DNA of 64,000 bases from Streptomyces sp. RFCAC02 (GCF_004193175.1 NZ_SAUH01000001.1:2916501-2980500), one strand, 5' to 3'; shown: positions 7,955 through 17,705, numbered from the stretch's first letter. A program made the numbers and translations. Notes: generated by a model not told the origin, from the sequence alone.

Positions 7955-10900
7955 CGTGCACGTACGCGCCCCACAGCTCGGGCGCCCCCGGTTCCCGCGC
8001 GCGCAGCTCCCGCACCGCGTCGTGCAGCGCGCGGTGCGGCGCGGCGCCGGCCGCCAGCGCGCGGTAGAACGCGTCGGCGACACGCGGCGCGGAGCGGTCG
8101 TCGATCTGCCACAGACTGCCGACGACGTGCCGGTACCCGGCGAGCTGGAACGCCCCCGTGATGTGCACGGCCTCGTCCGCCAGGTCCGGGCGGGCGCGCG
8201 TCGTCGAGCAGGCGGCCAGGTAGGCGAGGTACGCGGCCGGCAGGTCGAGCGCGGAGATGTCCGGGACCGTCAGCGGCCGCGTCCCGTGGTCGTGCAGCAG
8301 GACCCGGTCGGGACTCATCGCGTGGCAGGCGAAGTGCACCAGGTCGTGGGCGGGCAGGGCGTCGAGGACGGCGGCGCGCGTGGCGTCGGCGCCGCTCAGC
8401 AGGCGGGCGCCCGGATGCCGTTCCACGTGGAGCGCCGCCTCGGCGGCCGCGCCCGGCAGCGGCGCGGCGCCCGGCGTCTCGGCGAGGGCGACGACCAGCG
8501 GCGCGGCGCCCGGGGCGGGGGGCCGCCGCGCGTCCAGCCCGCGCACGAGGGCACGCAGGGTCGGGGCGTAGCTGGAGACGACGCGGTCGAGCACCGCGCC
8601 GTCCGCCGGGTCCGCCGCCTGCGCCGCGTGCAGCGGCAGGACGGTGAGGAGGCCGGTGGGCAGCCAGCAGACCCGGGGCCGGTCCGGCGTGCCGTCCGGG
8701 AGCGCCGCGGTGTGGCCGAGGGCGGTCAGGACGGGGTCGGCGAGGTCGCGCCACAGCCAGTCGAGGGTGTCGGCGACGATCCGCCGCCGCGCGACACGGC
8801 CGGCGCGTGAGGCGGCCCGGCCGGTGACGGCGGTCAGGAAGTCCTCCGCCCGCCGCCGCACCGTCTCCGGTTCGATGCCGGGCAGGGGGACGGACGTCAG
8901 CCGGCCGCCGTGCAGGATCAGCGCGTCGCTGCGCAGGTGGCTGACGTTCACGAGGACGGCTGCGGTACGGCCGTCCAGCGCGGTGAGGAAGCGGTCGACC
9001 GGCGGCGGCAGGAGGAAGTCGGCGAAGCCGGGGCGGCGGCGTACGGCGGCGACCAGGTCGTCCCAGGCGCGGGCCGCGGTGTGCCGGTCGGGCGGGGCGC
9101 CGGCGGCTCCCGGTGCGGCGGGCACGGCGTCGAGCACGGCGCGGAGCGCGGTGAGACGGGCCGCGTCGTCCGGATGCGCCGCACGCAGCCGCGTCAGGTC
9201 GGTGCGGGTGTCGAGGGCCTGGGCGAGCAGCACGCCCCTGCCCGTCTCCAGCAGCGCGACGGCGCGGTCGGGCCGGCCGCAGGCCATGGCGCAGGCGGCG
9301 GCGTCGGCCGCGAGGCCCTGGAAGCGGGCGGGTCCGCGCTCCTGGTCGGCGCGGCCGATGCGGCGGGGCGCGGTGCGGGCGAGGAGTTCGACGGCGAGGG
9401 TGAACGGGGCGAGCGCGGCCTCGGGGCCTTCGGTGACATAGGTGGCGGCCGCCCAGCGGGTGGCGGCGGAGACCCGTTCGCGGACCGGCCCGGCGGGGTC
9501 GGTCGCGGCCTGCCGCAGCAGATCCCGGGCCTGCCGCGACAGGGCGTCGTCCCGGGTGTCCATGGCCTTGCGGACGAGTGCGAAGCCGAGGAGGGACGTG
9601 GCGCGGACGCGGAGCAGGTGGCCGGGCGGCGTGGCCGTGACGGCCTGCTCGGCGGCGCGCACCAGGGCGTCCAGGGCGCCGGGGGCGGGATCGGCCTGGT
9701 ACAGGAGGTGCCGGGTCTCGGCGAGGGTGGCGAGCCGGTCGATCCTGGCCGGGTGGTCCAGGGGTGTCCCGGCGACGGCGCGCTCGGCCGCCTCGGCGGC
9801 CTCCGTCAGGTCGGCCGTGCCGTCCCCGGCCGCGTGGTGGCGCGCGATGAGCGCGAGGGCGAGATTCGAGGTGAACCGGGCGTGCAGCAGGCGGCCCGGC
9901 GGAGTCGCGCGGACGGCGTCGCGCGCGCGGTCCACCGCCTCGTCGAGGTCGTCCGCGGTCGGCTCGGGGTGCGAGCGCAGGGCGATCGAGAGGTTGGACG
10001 CGATGCCGGCCGCCTCGGACGGGTCGGCGGCCAGGGCGAGGGACTCGCGCCACGCGCCTGTGGCCTCCGCGAGCGCCGCCGAGTCGCCGTACGCCTGGCA
10101 GCGGGCGAGGAGCGTTCCCGCGAGGGCCGACAGGCGGCCGGCGCGGCGCGGGTGCCCCTCGGGCGCGCCGTCGAGCGCGGCGCGCTGGTGGTCCACGGCG
10201 GCGTCGAGGTCGTCCGGGTCGCCGCCCGTCCGCCAGCGCATGAGGAGCACGGACCCGAGGGAGGTGTGGGCCGTGCCCGCGTCGGGGTGGTCCGGCGGCG
10301 CCGTGTCGAGGACGGTCGTGAACAGGGCGGCCGACCGGTCCATGGCGTCCCGCCCGCCGGTGCGCTCGGCGAGGGACCACAGGGCGGTGGCGTACGACAG
10401 GGCGGTGGAACGGCGGGTGTCCTGGTCGGCCGCGCGGGCGTGGGCGGCGGCCAGGAGGGTGAGGGCCTGCCGGAGGTCGGCGGCGCTGCCGGTGGCCTCG
10501 TAGCGGGCGAGGAGCAGGTCCCCGGCCGCCGCGTCGCCGTCGGGGGGTGCCGGTGACGCGGCGGCGAGGTCCGCGCGGAGGGCGTCGCGCAGGGCGTGGG
10601 CGGTCGCGCGGTTCGCCTCGATGCCGGGGCGCAGCGGGTGCGCCGGCGGCAGGAGGCGCAGGGCCTCGTCGTACGTGTCGGCGGCCTCGTCGGCGAGGAC
10701 GTGGTCGGGCCGCTCGCGCAGCAGGGTCAGGAGGGCGGCGCCCAGGTTGACGGCGAACGTGGCCCGGCCCGGGTGGCCGGGCGGCGTGGCGCGCACCACC
10801 TCGCGGCTCAGGAGGACGGCCTCGGTGAGCACGGCCTCGTCGGGCACGGCGCCCGCGCGGACGAGGAGGGCGCCCGCCAGGTTGGACTGGGCGGGGACGC

Positions 10901-11885
10901 GGTCCGGGTGGTCGGCGGGGACCGCGTCGACGGCCTGCCGGTGCAGCGCGATCGCCTCGTCGATGACGGGGAGGTCCCCGGTGCGGTTGAACTCCTCGTG
11001 CAGCGTGCTGCCGAGGGACGCGAGGTGCGCCCCGTAGTACGTGTCGCCCGGCTCGGACAGCGCGACGCCGGCGCGGCCCGCCTCGACGGCGGCGGCCAGG
11101 GCGCCGGTGTCCCGGTCGCGCTCGTACCGCAGGCGCAGCAGGACACCGCGCAGGACGAGCGCCTCCGCGCGGACGGCGCGCGGGAGGTTGTTGTCGTCCA
11201 GCGCGCGGCCGACGAGGTCGAGTCCCCGGGCGAGATGGCCGCGGTCGCCGTCGGTCCCGTAGCGCCGGTACGCCTCCCCGGCGGCGTCCAGGAGGCGGTC
11301 GGCGGCGGAGGGCGGGCCGGCCCCGGCGGCGCGCTCGCCGATGGCGCGGGCCAGGCCCTCGCCCAGCGGATGCCCCGCCTCCCCCGCCCGGCGGAACCAC
11401 TCCCGCGCCTCGTCGTGCCGCCCGCGCGCGGTGAGCAGCATCCCGGCGTTCAGCATGTCGTCCACGAGGCCGCCGGCGGCTGCCGCGAGGTACCAGTCGA
11501 GGGCCTCGTCCGCGCGGCCGGTCCGCTGGAGGAGCCGGGCGAGGTTGTGGGCGGCGTCGAGGTCGCCGGTGCGGGCGGCGCGCAGGAGCCAGCGCTCGGC
11601 GGCGGCGTGGGCGCCGGTCTCCTTGAGGACGAGGCCGAGGTTGTTCATGGCGGCCACGTGCCCGGCGTCGGCGGCGCGGCTGTAGTACGGGACCGCCTCC
11701 GCCGGCTCGTGCAGCTCCGTGTGGAAGGCGTGGCCGATCCGGTACAGCGTGTCCGGATGCGACGCCGCCCTTCCGGCCCGCCGCAGCCAGCGGCGCGCGG
11801 CGCGCCGCCGTCCCCGGAGCAGGTGCTGTGCCGCGCGGTTCATCGCGTCGGTGACGACAGGCGTGTCACCGGTCCCACCCACCAT
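7938..11885 (-). CDS. Sel1/TPR-repeat protein with C-terminal CHAT protease-like domain
   Basis: A 1315-residue protein. Residues ~45-190 form Sel1-like repeats (AMNNLGLVLKETGAHAAAERW, LDAAHNLARLLQRTGRADEAL), followed by ~700 residues of degenerate TPR units, many containing the spaced phrase 'PPGHP/ DHP'. The C-terminal ~300 residues are a CHAT (caspase HetF associated with TPRs) domain. The predicted dyad is present: His1188 in HFACHAMSP and Cys1226 in YLAACSTT. The domain ends with GSLWQIDDRSA and a final WGAYVHVS strand, both family-typical. Active residues intact suggest a peptidase activated through the repeats; substrate and trigger are unknown. It is monocistronic, convergent with the exporter gene. 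Related domains act as proteases in CRISPR-associated and gasdermin systems, but no such partner is encoded here. Confidence 0.88.
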   Translation of the reverse strand: MVGGTGDTPVVTDAMNRAAQHLLRGRRRAARRWLRRAGRAASHPDTLYRIGHAFHTELHEPAEAVPYYSRAADAGHVAAMNNLGLVLKETGAHAAAERWLLRAARTGDLDAAHNLARLLQRTGRADEALDWYLAAAAGGLVDDMLNAGMLLTARGRHDEAREWFRRAGEAGHPLGEGLARAIGERAAGAGPPSAADRLLDAAGEAYRRYGTDGDRGHLARGLDLVGRALDDNNLPRAVRAEALVLRGVLLRLRYERDRDTGALAAAVEAGRAGVALSEPGDTYYGAHLASLGSTLHEEFNRTGDLPVIDEAIALHRQAVDAVPADHPDRVPAQSNLAGALLVRAGAVPDEAVLTEAVLLSREVVRATPPGHPGRATFAVNLGAALLTLLRERPDHVLADEAADTYDEALRLLPPAHPLRPGIEANRATAHALRDALRADLAAASPAPPDGDAAAGDLLLARYEATGSAADLRQALTLLAAAHARAADQDTRRSTALSYATALWSLAERTGGRDAMDRSAALFTTVLDTAPPDHPDAGTAHTSLGSVLLMRWRTGGDPDDLDAAVDHQRAALDGAPEGHPRRAGRLSALAGTLLARCQAYGDSAALAEATGAWRESLALAADPSEAAGIASNLSIALRSHPEPTADDLDEAVDRARDAVRATPPGRLLHARFTSNLALALIARHHAAGDGTADLTEAAEAAERAVAGTPLDHPARIDRLATLAETRHLLYQADPAPGALDALVRAAEQAVTATPPGHLLRVRATSLLGFALVRKAMDTRDDALSRQARDLLRQAATDPAGPVRERVSAATRWAAATYVTEGPEAALAPFTLAVELLARTAPRRIGRADQERGPARFQGLAADAAACAMACGRPDRAVALLETGRGVLLAQALDTRTDLTRLRAAHPDDAARLTALRAVLDAVPAAPGAAGAPPDRHTAARAWDDLVAAVRRRPGFADFLLPPPVDRFLTALDGRTAAVLVNVSHLRSDALILHGGRLTSVPLPGIEPETVRRRAEDFLTAVTGRAASRAGRVARRRIVADTLDWLWRDLADPVLTALGHTAALPDGTPDRPRVCWLPTGLLTVLPLHAAQAADPADGAVLDRVVSSYAPTLRALVRGLDARRPPAPGAAPLVVALAETPGAAPLPGAAAEAALHVERHPGARLLSGADATRAAVLDALPAHDLVHFACHAMSPDRVLLHDHGTRPLTVPDISALDLPAAYLAYLAACSTTRARPDLADEAVHITGAFQLAGYRHVVGSLWQIDDRSAPRVADAFYRALAAGAAPHRALHDAVRELRAREPGAPELWGAYVHVSAAG

Positions 11886-12020
11886 GAGACCACCCCCGGG
11901 CCCAGTGTGGCCGCGCTCCCACGGCCGGGCAACGGTGCGCGCTTGACTTCGAGCCCGCTTGAGGTTGTCGGATCACCGGTGACGGCGGCGGGTGCCGCCG
12001 GTCCGGAAAGGGGAACGACC

Positions 12021-12443
12021 ATGGTGGATGTCGCGGCAGAGATCGCGCCCGACGCACGGGCGGCCGTCGCCGGCGTCGTGAAGGACCTGGCGAACGCGTT
12101 CAACGCCAAGGACCCGGTGGCGATGGGCGAGCTGTACGCCGCCCGCGCGTCGTGGACCAACGCCGCCGGGCGGCGTCTGGACGGCCGGGCGGAGATCGTG
12201 GCGTTCAGCGCACCCGCGATGACGGGCTTCCTGCGCGACGCGTACGCCCGCTACGAGGTGGCCGCGATGCTGGCCATCACGCCCGACGTGATCGCGGTGA
12301 ACGTCGAGCAGACCCCGGTCGACGCCGCCGGCGCCCCGTCCGGGGGAGCCCACGGCAGGGCGCTGTACGTCATCGCCCGGCAGGCGGACGGGTGGCGCAT
12401 CGTCGCGGGGCAGAACACGGCGATCGACGCGCCGGCCGCCTGA
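12021..12443 (+). CDS. SnoaL-like / SgcJ-EcaC family protein
   Basis: A 140-residue single-domain protein of the cystatin-like alpha+beta SnoaL/NTF2 fold, with the typical opening helix (VVKDLANAFNAKDPVAMGELY) and closing strand GWRIVAGQNTAI. Members include hydrolases, isomerases and orphan stress proteins; without an active-site comparison no reaction can be assigned. The ATG at 12021 follows GGAAAGGGG at a good distance. It lies 36 bases before the DNA ligase gene on the same strand, so the two may be co-transcribed. Confidence 0.82.
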   Translation: MVDVAAEIAPDARAAVAGVVKDLANAFNAKDPVAMGELYAARASWTNAAGRRLDGRAEIVAFSAPAMTGFLRDAYARYEVAAMLAITPDVIAVNVEQTPVDAAGAPSGGAHGRALYVIARQADGWRIVAGQNTAIDAPAA

Positions 12444-12479
12444 CCGGCCCCGTGGCGGGGTGCCGCACCGTCCCCCACC

Positions 12480-14009
12480 ATGGGGAGCGTGCTGCTCGAA
12501 CGCGTCGTGCGGACGTCGGACGAGGTCGCCGGGCTCGCCGCGCGGTCGGCGAAGGTCGCGGCACTCGCCGCGCTGTTCCGCGCCACGGACCCGGCGGACG
12601 CGCCCGTCGTCACGACCTGGCTCGCCGGGCGGCTCCCGCAGCGGCGCGTCGGCGTCGGGGCGGCGGCGCTGCGGGAGCGGCCGGCGCCCGCCGCCGCCCC
12701 GCGCCTGACCGTGGCGGGCACGGACGCCGCGTTCGACCGGATCGCGGCCGTCTCGGGGACGGGCGCCACGGCCGCGCGGCAGCGGCTCCTCGGCGCCCTG
12801 TTCGCCGACGCCACCGCAGCTGAGCAGGACTTCCTCGTCCGCCTCCTCACCGGCGAGCTGCGGCAGGGCGCCCTGGACGCGTTCGCCGCCGAGGGGCTGG
12901 CCGCCGCCGTGGACGTGCCGCCGGAGGCGGTACGGCGCGCCGTGATGCTGGGCGGCTCCCTCGGCGCGGTGGCCCGCGCGGTGCTGGCCGGCGGCCCGGC
13001 GGCCCTGGCGGAGTTCCGGCCGGCGCTCGGCCGGCCCGTCCTGCCGATGCTGGCGCAGGGGGCGCGGGACCTCGACGACGCGCTGGACCGTATCGGCGGG
13101 CCGTGCGCCGTCGAGGAGAAGCTGGACGGCATCCGCGTGCAGGTCCACCGCGACGGCGGCACGGTGCGCGTGTGGACCCGCACGCTGGACGAGATCACCG
13201 ACCGGCTCCCCGAGGTCCGCGCCGCCGCCCTCGAACTCGCCGCCGACCGCGCCGTCCTCGACGGCGAGGTCATCGCCCTCGACGACGCGGGGCGCCCCCG
13301 GCCGTTCCAGGAGACGGCAGGACGCGTCGGCTCGCACGCGGGCACCCTGCCGCTGTCGCCCGTCTTCTTCGACGTCCTTTGGGTCGGGGACCACGACCTC
13401 CTCGGCCTGTCCACCGGGGAGCGCGCCGCCGAACTGGCCCGGATCGCGCCCGCGCCGCGCCGCGTCCTGCGGCACGTCGTCACCGACCCGACCGACCCCG
13501 GGCAGCGGCGCGCCGCCCGGGACTTCGCCGCCATGGCCCTGGAGCGCGGGCAGGAGGGCGTCGTCGTGAAGGACCTGGCCGCCCCGTACGGTGCGGGCAG
13601 GCGCGGCGCCGCCTGGCTCAAGGTGAAGCCGGTGCACACGCTCGACCTCGTCGTCCTGGCCGCCGAGTGGGGGCACGGGCGGCGGCGCGGCCGGCTGTCC
13701 AACCTGCACCTGGGCGCGCGGCGGCCGGACGGGACGTTCGCGATGCTCGGCAAGACGTTCAAGGGCCTCACGGACGCGCTGCTCGCCTGGCAGACGGACC
13801 GGCTGCGGGAGCTGGCCGTCGAGGAGTCGGGCGGCACGGTCCGGGTGCGGCCCGAACTCGTCGTGGAGATCGCGCTCGACGGCGTGCAGCGCTCCAGCCG
13901 CTATCCCGAGGGCGTGACGCTGCGGTTCGCGCGGGTCGTGCGCTACCGCGAGGACAAGCGGGCGGCGGACGCCGACACGGTCGCGACCGTACGCGCCCTC
14001 CTGCGCTGA
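12480..14009 (+). CDS. ATP-dependent DNA ligase (LigB/LigD-type, monofunctional)
   Basis: A 509-residue ligase. The N-terminal ~190 residues are the alpha-helical DNA-binding domain; the nucleotidyltransferase domain carries motif I EEKLDGIR with adenylated Lys214, motif III-like VFFDVLW, motif IV EGVVVKDL and motif V WLKVKP; an OB-fold domain follows and ends at ~505. The size and three-domain order match mycobacterial LigB-type enzymes. It joins nicks using ATP, likely in repair, next to the essential NAD-dependent ligase encoded elsewhere. No Ku or polymerase gene is adjacent, so this is not a full NHEJ LigD. The start ATG has only a weak ribosome site. Confidence 0.92.
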   Translation: MGSVLLERVVRTSDEVAGLAARSAKVAALAALFRATDPADAPVVTTWLAGRLPQRRVGVGAAALRERPAPAAAPRLTVAGTDAAFDRIAAVSGTGATAARQRLLGALFADATAAEQDFLVRLLTGELRQGALDAFAAEGLAAAVDVPPEAVRRAVMLGGSLGAVARAVLAGGPAALAEFRPALGRPVLPMLAQGARDLDDALDRIGGPCAVEEKLDGIRVQVHRDGGTVRVWTRTLDEITDRLPEVRAAALELAADRAVLDGEVIALDDAGRPRPFQETAGRVGSHAGTLPLSPVFFDVLWVGDHDLLGLSTGERAAELARIAPAPRRVLRHVVTDPTDPGQRRAARDFAAMALERGQEGVVVKDLAAPYGAGRRGAAWLKVKPVHTLDLVVLAAEWGHGRRRGRLSNLHLGARRPDGTFAMLGKTFKGLTDALLAWQTDRLRELAVEESGGTVRVRPELVVEIALDGVQRSSRYPEGVTLRFARVVRYREDKRAADADTVATVRALLR

Positions 14010-14184
14010 CCCCGCACACCGCGCGCCCCCCGGCACTCCCGCGCGCCGCCGGCAACGGCGCATCGTGCCCGCTTCGTTATGGCCTCGGGCGCAACAATCG
14101 GGCCGTTCTGCGCATCTTTACCGGTGGACGCCCACTTCACGGGGCTGCTTCCGTTCGTGACACATCCGGCTCAGGGGGAGACCG

Positions 14185-15306
14185 ATGCGTTCCGCTCTCG
14201 TACGCCACCGCCGTCCCGCCGTGGCGGTCGCCGCGCTCGCCACCGCCGCCGCGCTGCTGCTCGGCGGCTGCGCGGCGGATCCGGACGGCACAGCCGCGGA
14301 CGGCCCGTCGTCGCCCGGCACGGCGGAGCCGGAGGCCACCGAGGAGCCGGCGGACGACGCCGCGGACGACGGCACGGCCACCCCGTCCGACGAACCCACC
14401 GACGAGCCGTCCGACGACCCGGCCGACGAGATCGTCCTCGCCTACGGGGACGAGTCCGAGCAGGTCCGCGAACTGCAGGCACGCCTCGGGCAGCTCGGCC
14501 ACTTCGCCGCCCGCCCCACCGGTTTCTACGGCGACGTGACGCTCGGCGCGGTCTCCGAGTACCAGCGCGCGGCCGGCCTCGACGTCTCGGGGGAGGTGTC
14601 GGCCGCCACCTGGGACACCCTGCTCGGCGCGACCCACGACCCGACCGACGCCGAACTCAACCCGCCCGTCCAGGTCATGGGCTACGGCGACAACTCCGAG
14701 CAGGTCCGCGAACTCCAGGCGCGCCTCGGGCAGGCCGGGCACTTCGACGAGAACCCGACCGGCTACTACGGCGACGTCACGGCCGCCGCCGTCCGCGCCT
14801 ACCAGGAGGCCGCGGGGCTCGACGCGTCCGGCACCGTCTTCGAGGACACCTGGACGTCGCTGACGGGCGCCACGGACGAGCCGACGCGCGAGGAGCTGTA
14901 CCCGCCCGTCGAGATCCCCGAGCCGGAGCCGGGCGAGCTGGACGAACGCTGCCTGGAGGGCCGCGTCCTGTGCATCTCCAAGACGAGCCGCACCCTGTCG
15001 TGGGTGGTCGACGGCGAGGTGCGGATGACGGTGGACGTACGGTTCGGCGCGGAGCAGACGCCGACGCGCGAGGGCGAGTTCGAGGTCTACTGGAAGTCGC
15101 GCCACCACCACTCGACGCTGTACGACTCCCCCATGCCGTACGCCATGTTCTTCGACGGCGGCCAGGCCGTGCACTACTCGCAGGACTTCGCCGCCAACGG
15201 CTACAACGGTGCGTCCCACGGCTGTGTCAACGTCCGGGACGAGGACGCCATCGCCGCCCTCTTCGACGCGGTGGACGAGGGCGACAAGGTCGTCGTGTAC
15301 TGGTGA
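14185..15306 (+). CDS. L,D-transpeptidase-like lipoprotein with two peptidoglycan-binding domains
   Basis: A 373-residue secreted protein. A signal peptide ends in a lipobox (LLGGC, Cys29), followed by a Glu/Asp/Thr/Pro-rich linker to ~80, two PG_binding_1 repeats (each with QVRELQARLGQ and a TG-YGDVT stretch), and a C-terminal YkuD domain. The catalytic motif SHGCVNVRD is intact, with the upstream His in VHYSQDF. These enzymes make 3-3 cross-links or anchor proteins in the wall. A GGGGGAG ribosome site precedes the ATG. It has its own ~170-base upstream region. The PG-binding pair plus lipid anchor places it at the outer membrane face, spanning to the wall. Confidence 0.9.
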   Translation: MRSALVRHRRPAVAVAALATAAALLLGGCAADPDGTAADGPSSPGTAEPEATEEPADDAADDGTATPSDEPTDEPSDDPADEIVLAYGDESEQVRELQARLGQLGHFAARPTGFYGDVTLGAVSEYQRAAGLDVSGEVSAATWDTLLGATHDPTDAELNPPVQVMGYGDNSEQVRELQARLGQAGHFDENPTGYYGDVTAAAVRAYQEAAGLDASGTVFEDTWTSLTGATDEPTREELYPPVEIPEPEPGELDERCLEGRVLCISKTSRTLSWVVDGEVRMTVDVRFGAEQTPTREGEFEVYWKSRHHHSTLYDSPMPYAMFFDGGQAVHYSQDFAANGYNGASHGCVNVRDEDAIAALFDAVDEGDKVVVYW

Positions 15307-15337
15307 CCCGGCGCGCCGGGAGGGCACGGGTGTTTGA

Positions 15338-16321
15338 ATGACACTCATGCGCTACATCGTCATCGGCGCCGGCGCGGTCGGCGGGGCCATCGGGGGGCGG
15401 CTGCACGAGAGCGGCCGCGACGTCGTCCTCGTCGCGCGCGGCGCCCACGGGGCGGCCCTCCGCGAGCACGGCCTGCGCCTGCACACCCCGGACGGCACGC
15501 GGACGCTGCGGATCCCGGTGGCGTCGGGTCCCGACGAGGCCGGGCCGCGGCCCGGCGACGTCCTGCTCCTCACCGTGAAGACGCAGGACACCGACGCCGC
15601 GCTCGCCGCGTGGGCGCCTGCGGCGGCGGACCTGCCGCTGCTGTGCGTGCAGAACGGCGTGGCGAACGAGGACCTGGCGCTGCGCCGCTTCGCCCGCGTG
15701 TACGGGGTGTGCGTGTGGCTGCCCGCGCAGTTCGTCGAACCGGGGGTCGTGACGGCGCCGTGCGCGCCCCTGACCGGGATGCTGCACATCGGCCGCCACC
15801 CGGGCGGGGAGCCCGACGACACGGCCCGCGCGATCGCGGCGGACCTGGAGGGCGCCCACTTCCTCGCCCCGGTCGTGCCGGACGTGCTGCGCTGGAAGTA
15901 CGCCAAGCTGCTGAGCAACCTCGGGAACGCCGTGCAGGCCGTGTGCGGCACGGGCGATCCCGGCGCGGCGGAACTCCTGCGCCGCGCCCGCGCCGAGGGC
16001 GAGGCGGTGCTGACGGCCGCCGGCATCCCGTACGCGGGCGAGGCGGAGCAGGCGGCGCTGCGCGGCGACCGCATGGACATGCGGCCCGTGCCGGGCGCGG
16101 ACGTGGGCGGCGGCTCGACGTGGCAGAGCCTGCGGCGCGGCACGGGGTCGGTCGAGGCTGACTGGCTGAACGGGGAGATCGTCCTGATCGGGCGCCGCCA
16201 CGGCGTCCCGGCGCCGGTCAACGAGGCGCTGCGCCGCGCCGTGAACACCTTCGCGCGCGAGGGCCGCGCGCCGGGGTCCGGCAGCGCCGCCGAGCTGCTC
16301 GCCGCGCTGCCGGACGCCTGA
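15338..16321 (+). CDS. Ketopantoate reductase (ApbA/PanE) family oxidoreductase
   Basis: A 327-residue NADP-dependent enzyme of the ApbA/PanE family. The N-terminal Rossmann motif (IVIGAGAVGGAIGGRL) is followed by LLTVKTQDTD with the conserved Lys and by VQNGVANE; the C-terminal helical domain contains WKYAKLLSNLGNAVQA with the second conserved Lys and Asn. True PanE enzymes reduce ketopantoate in pantothenate synthesis, but many actinobacterial paralogues have other substrates and no pan genes are near. Two starts are possible: ATG 15338 and ATG 15347, the latter giving MRYIVIG. Confidence 0.87.
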   Translation: MTLMRYIVIGAGAVGGAIGGRLHESGRDVVLVARGAHGAALREHGLRLHTPDGTRTLRIPVASGPDEAGPRPGDVLLLTVKTQDTDAALAAWAPAAADLPLLCVQNGVANEDLALRRFARVYGVCVWLPAQFVEPGVVTAPCAPLTGMLHIGRHPGGEPDDTARAIAADLEGAHFLAPVVPDVLRWKYAKLLSNLGNAVQAVCGTGDPGAAELLRRARAEGEAVLTAAGIPYAGEAEQAALRGDRMDMRPVPGADVGGGSTWQSLRRGTGSVEADWLNGEIVLIGRRHGVPAPVNEALRRAVNTFAREGRAPGSGSAAELLAALPDA

Positions 16322-16328
16322 GCCGTCC

Positions 16329-16769
16329 CTACTCCCCCGCGTCCGTGCCGCCGGTGGTGCGCCCGGCGAGCCGCGCGTACCGCTGACGGGCGGCCTGCGG
16401 GGTGCCGAGGCCGAGGCCGAACGCGATCTCCTGCCAGGTCAGCCCGCGACCGCGCGCCATGGTGAGGAGGCCGGCCTCCAGGTCGTCCATCTCCCCGCGC
16501 GCCCGGGGGACGAGGCTGAGCGCGGCCGTGATGTCGGCGCGGTCCACCGCCGGCTCGCCGTCCTCGGGGAAGGCGGCGCCGGACAGGAGGAACGCGACGA
16601 TCCGCACCGCCTCGTGCGGCGCGATGACGGCGGGGTGGGTGCCCCGCGCGCGCTGCTCGGGCGTCGCCGCGTGCCGTTCGGCGATGCGGAACAGCGCCGC
16701 GTACGCCCGGTGTTCGCGGGCGGCGGCGGGATCGGGCGGGAGGAACGGGTCGGTGGGTGCGTCCGTCAT
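16329..16769 (-). CDS. Small HTH-containing DNA-binding protein
   Basis: A 146-residue protein with a sigma-like or MarR-like helix-turn-helix near the C-terminus (RGLTWQEIAFGLGLGTPQAA), preceded by helices rich in Arg and Glu. The N-terminal region has no recognisable ligand domain. I chose the ATG at 16767-16769, preceded by GGGGG, over an upstream in-frame ATG. The gene converges with the PanE-like gene eight bases away. It may be a regulator; target unknown. Confidence 0.72.
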   Translation of the reverse strand: MTDAPTDPFLPPDPAAAREHRAYAALFRIAERHAATPEQRARGTHPAVIAPHEAVRIVAFLLSGAAFPEDGEPAVDRADITAALSLVPRARGEMDDLEAGLLTMARGRGLTWQEIAFGLGLGTPQAARQRYARLAGRTTGGTDAGE

Positions 16770-16853
16770 GCCCCCATCGTCGCCGACCGCACACCATGGC
16801 GTCAACGGTTCGGCGAAAACTTCTCGCGTTGAACAATCCGTTCAAGTGGTCGG

Positions 16854-17705
16854 TCAGGCGGTGCGGCGCGCGCTCAGCGAGTACAGCAGCGGTACGGCCG
16901 GCTGCCCCGCCGGGAAGCGGTACAAGCCGGACGCCGGGTCCTTCTCCAGCGTCGAGAACGCCCCGAACGCCGTCACGTCGTGCTCGTGCAGGAACTCGAC
17001 GCGCAGCCCGGCCGCCGCGACGGCGCTCACCACCTCGCCCAGCGTGTGGTGCCACTCGACGTGGCGCGGCTCGGGCAGTTCCGGGCCGTCGGTGTACGTG
17101 CGCGGGTAGTCGTACGCGGCGGGCGCGGTGTCGAAGTAGCCGCGCTCGAAGCCGCGTCCGTCGTCCGTCATGACCTCCGTCAGCGGGTGGAACTCGGCCA
17201 GGTACAGACGCCCGCCGTCCTTCAGCAGCCCGGCCACCGTCGCCGCCCAGCGCGGCAGGTCCGGCAGCCACACGAGCGCCCCGAAACCGGTGTACACGAG
17301 GTCGAAGCGCTCCCCCGCGAGCGCGTCGGGCGCCCCGTACACGTCCGAGGTGACGAACCGAGCCCGGTCGGCGAGCCCGGTGTCGCGGGCCAGCCCGCGC
17401 GCGGTGTCGATGGCGGGCGCGGAGAAGTCGAGGCCGGTGACGTCGGCGCCGAGCCGCGCCCAGGAGAGGGTGTCCTGGCCCATGTGGCACTGGAGGTGGA
17501 GGAGCCGGAGCCCGGTGACGTCGCCGACCTCCTCGACCTCCAGCGGGCGGAGCGTCGAGACCTCGCCCGCGCGGAAGGCGGCCAGGTCGTAGAAGGCGCT
17601 CCCGGCGTGGACGGGGACACGGGCGTCCCAGTTCCTGCGGTTCTGCTCGATGTCTGCTGCATGATCGGTGGGGTCGGCGTCCGGCGCCGGGGGACGAGTG
17701 CTCAC
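16854..17705 (-). CDS. Class I SAM-dependent methyltransferase
   Basis: A 283-residue methyltransferase. Motif I is LLHLQCHMGQDTLSWARLGA with the acidic residue DFS at the end of strand 2, motif II around DLVYTGFGALVWL and a post-motif LKDGGRLYLAEFHP. The LQCHMGQDTLS form is typical of a widespread actinobacterial family acting on small molecules, not of RNA enzymes. The N-terminus is short and hydrophilic. It stands alone between the HTH protein and the fusion regulator; no biosynthetic genes nearby suggest a substrate. Confidence 0.86.
   Translation of the reverse strand: MSTRPPAPDADPTDHAADIEQNRRNWDARVPVHAGSAFYDLAAFRAGEVSTLRPLEVEEVGDVTGLRLLHLQCHMGQDTLSWARLGADVTGLDFSAPAIDTARGLARDTGLADRARFVTSDVYGAPDALAGERFDLVYTGFGALVWLPDLPRWAATVAGLLKDGGRLYLAEFHPLTEVMTDDGRGFERGYFDTAPAAYDYPRTYTDGPELPEPRHVEWHHTLGEVVSAVAAAGLRVEFLHEHDVTAFGAFSTLEKDPASGLYRFPAGQPAVPLLYSLSARRTA

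Noticed and set aside
7938..11885. CRISPR-linked CHAT protease (Craspase-like)
   Set aside because: No Cas7-11 or CRISPR repeats in the window; the protein also has different repeat architecture.
8910..12020. Long plus-strand frames opposite the CHAT gene
   Set aside because: Low-complexity basic translation; the minus-strand frame has clear domains and catalytic motifs.
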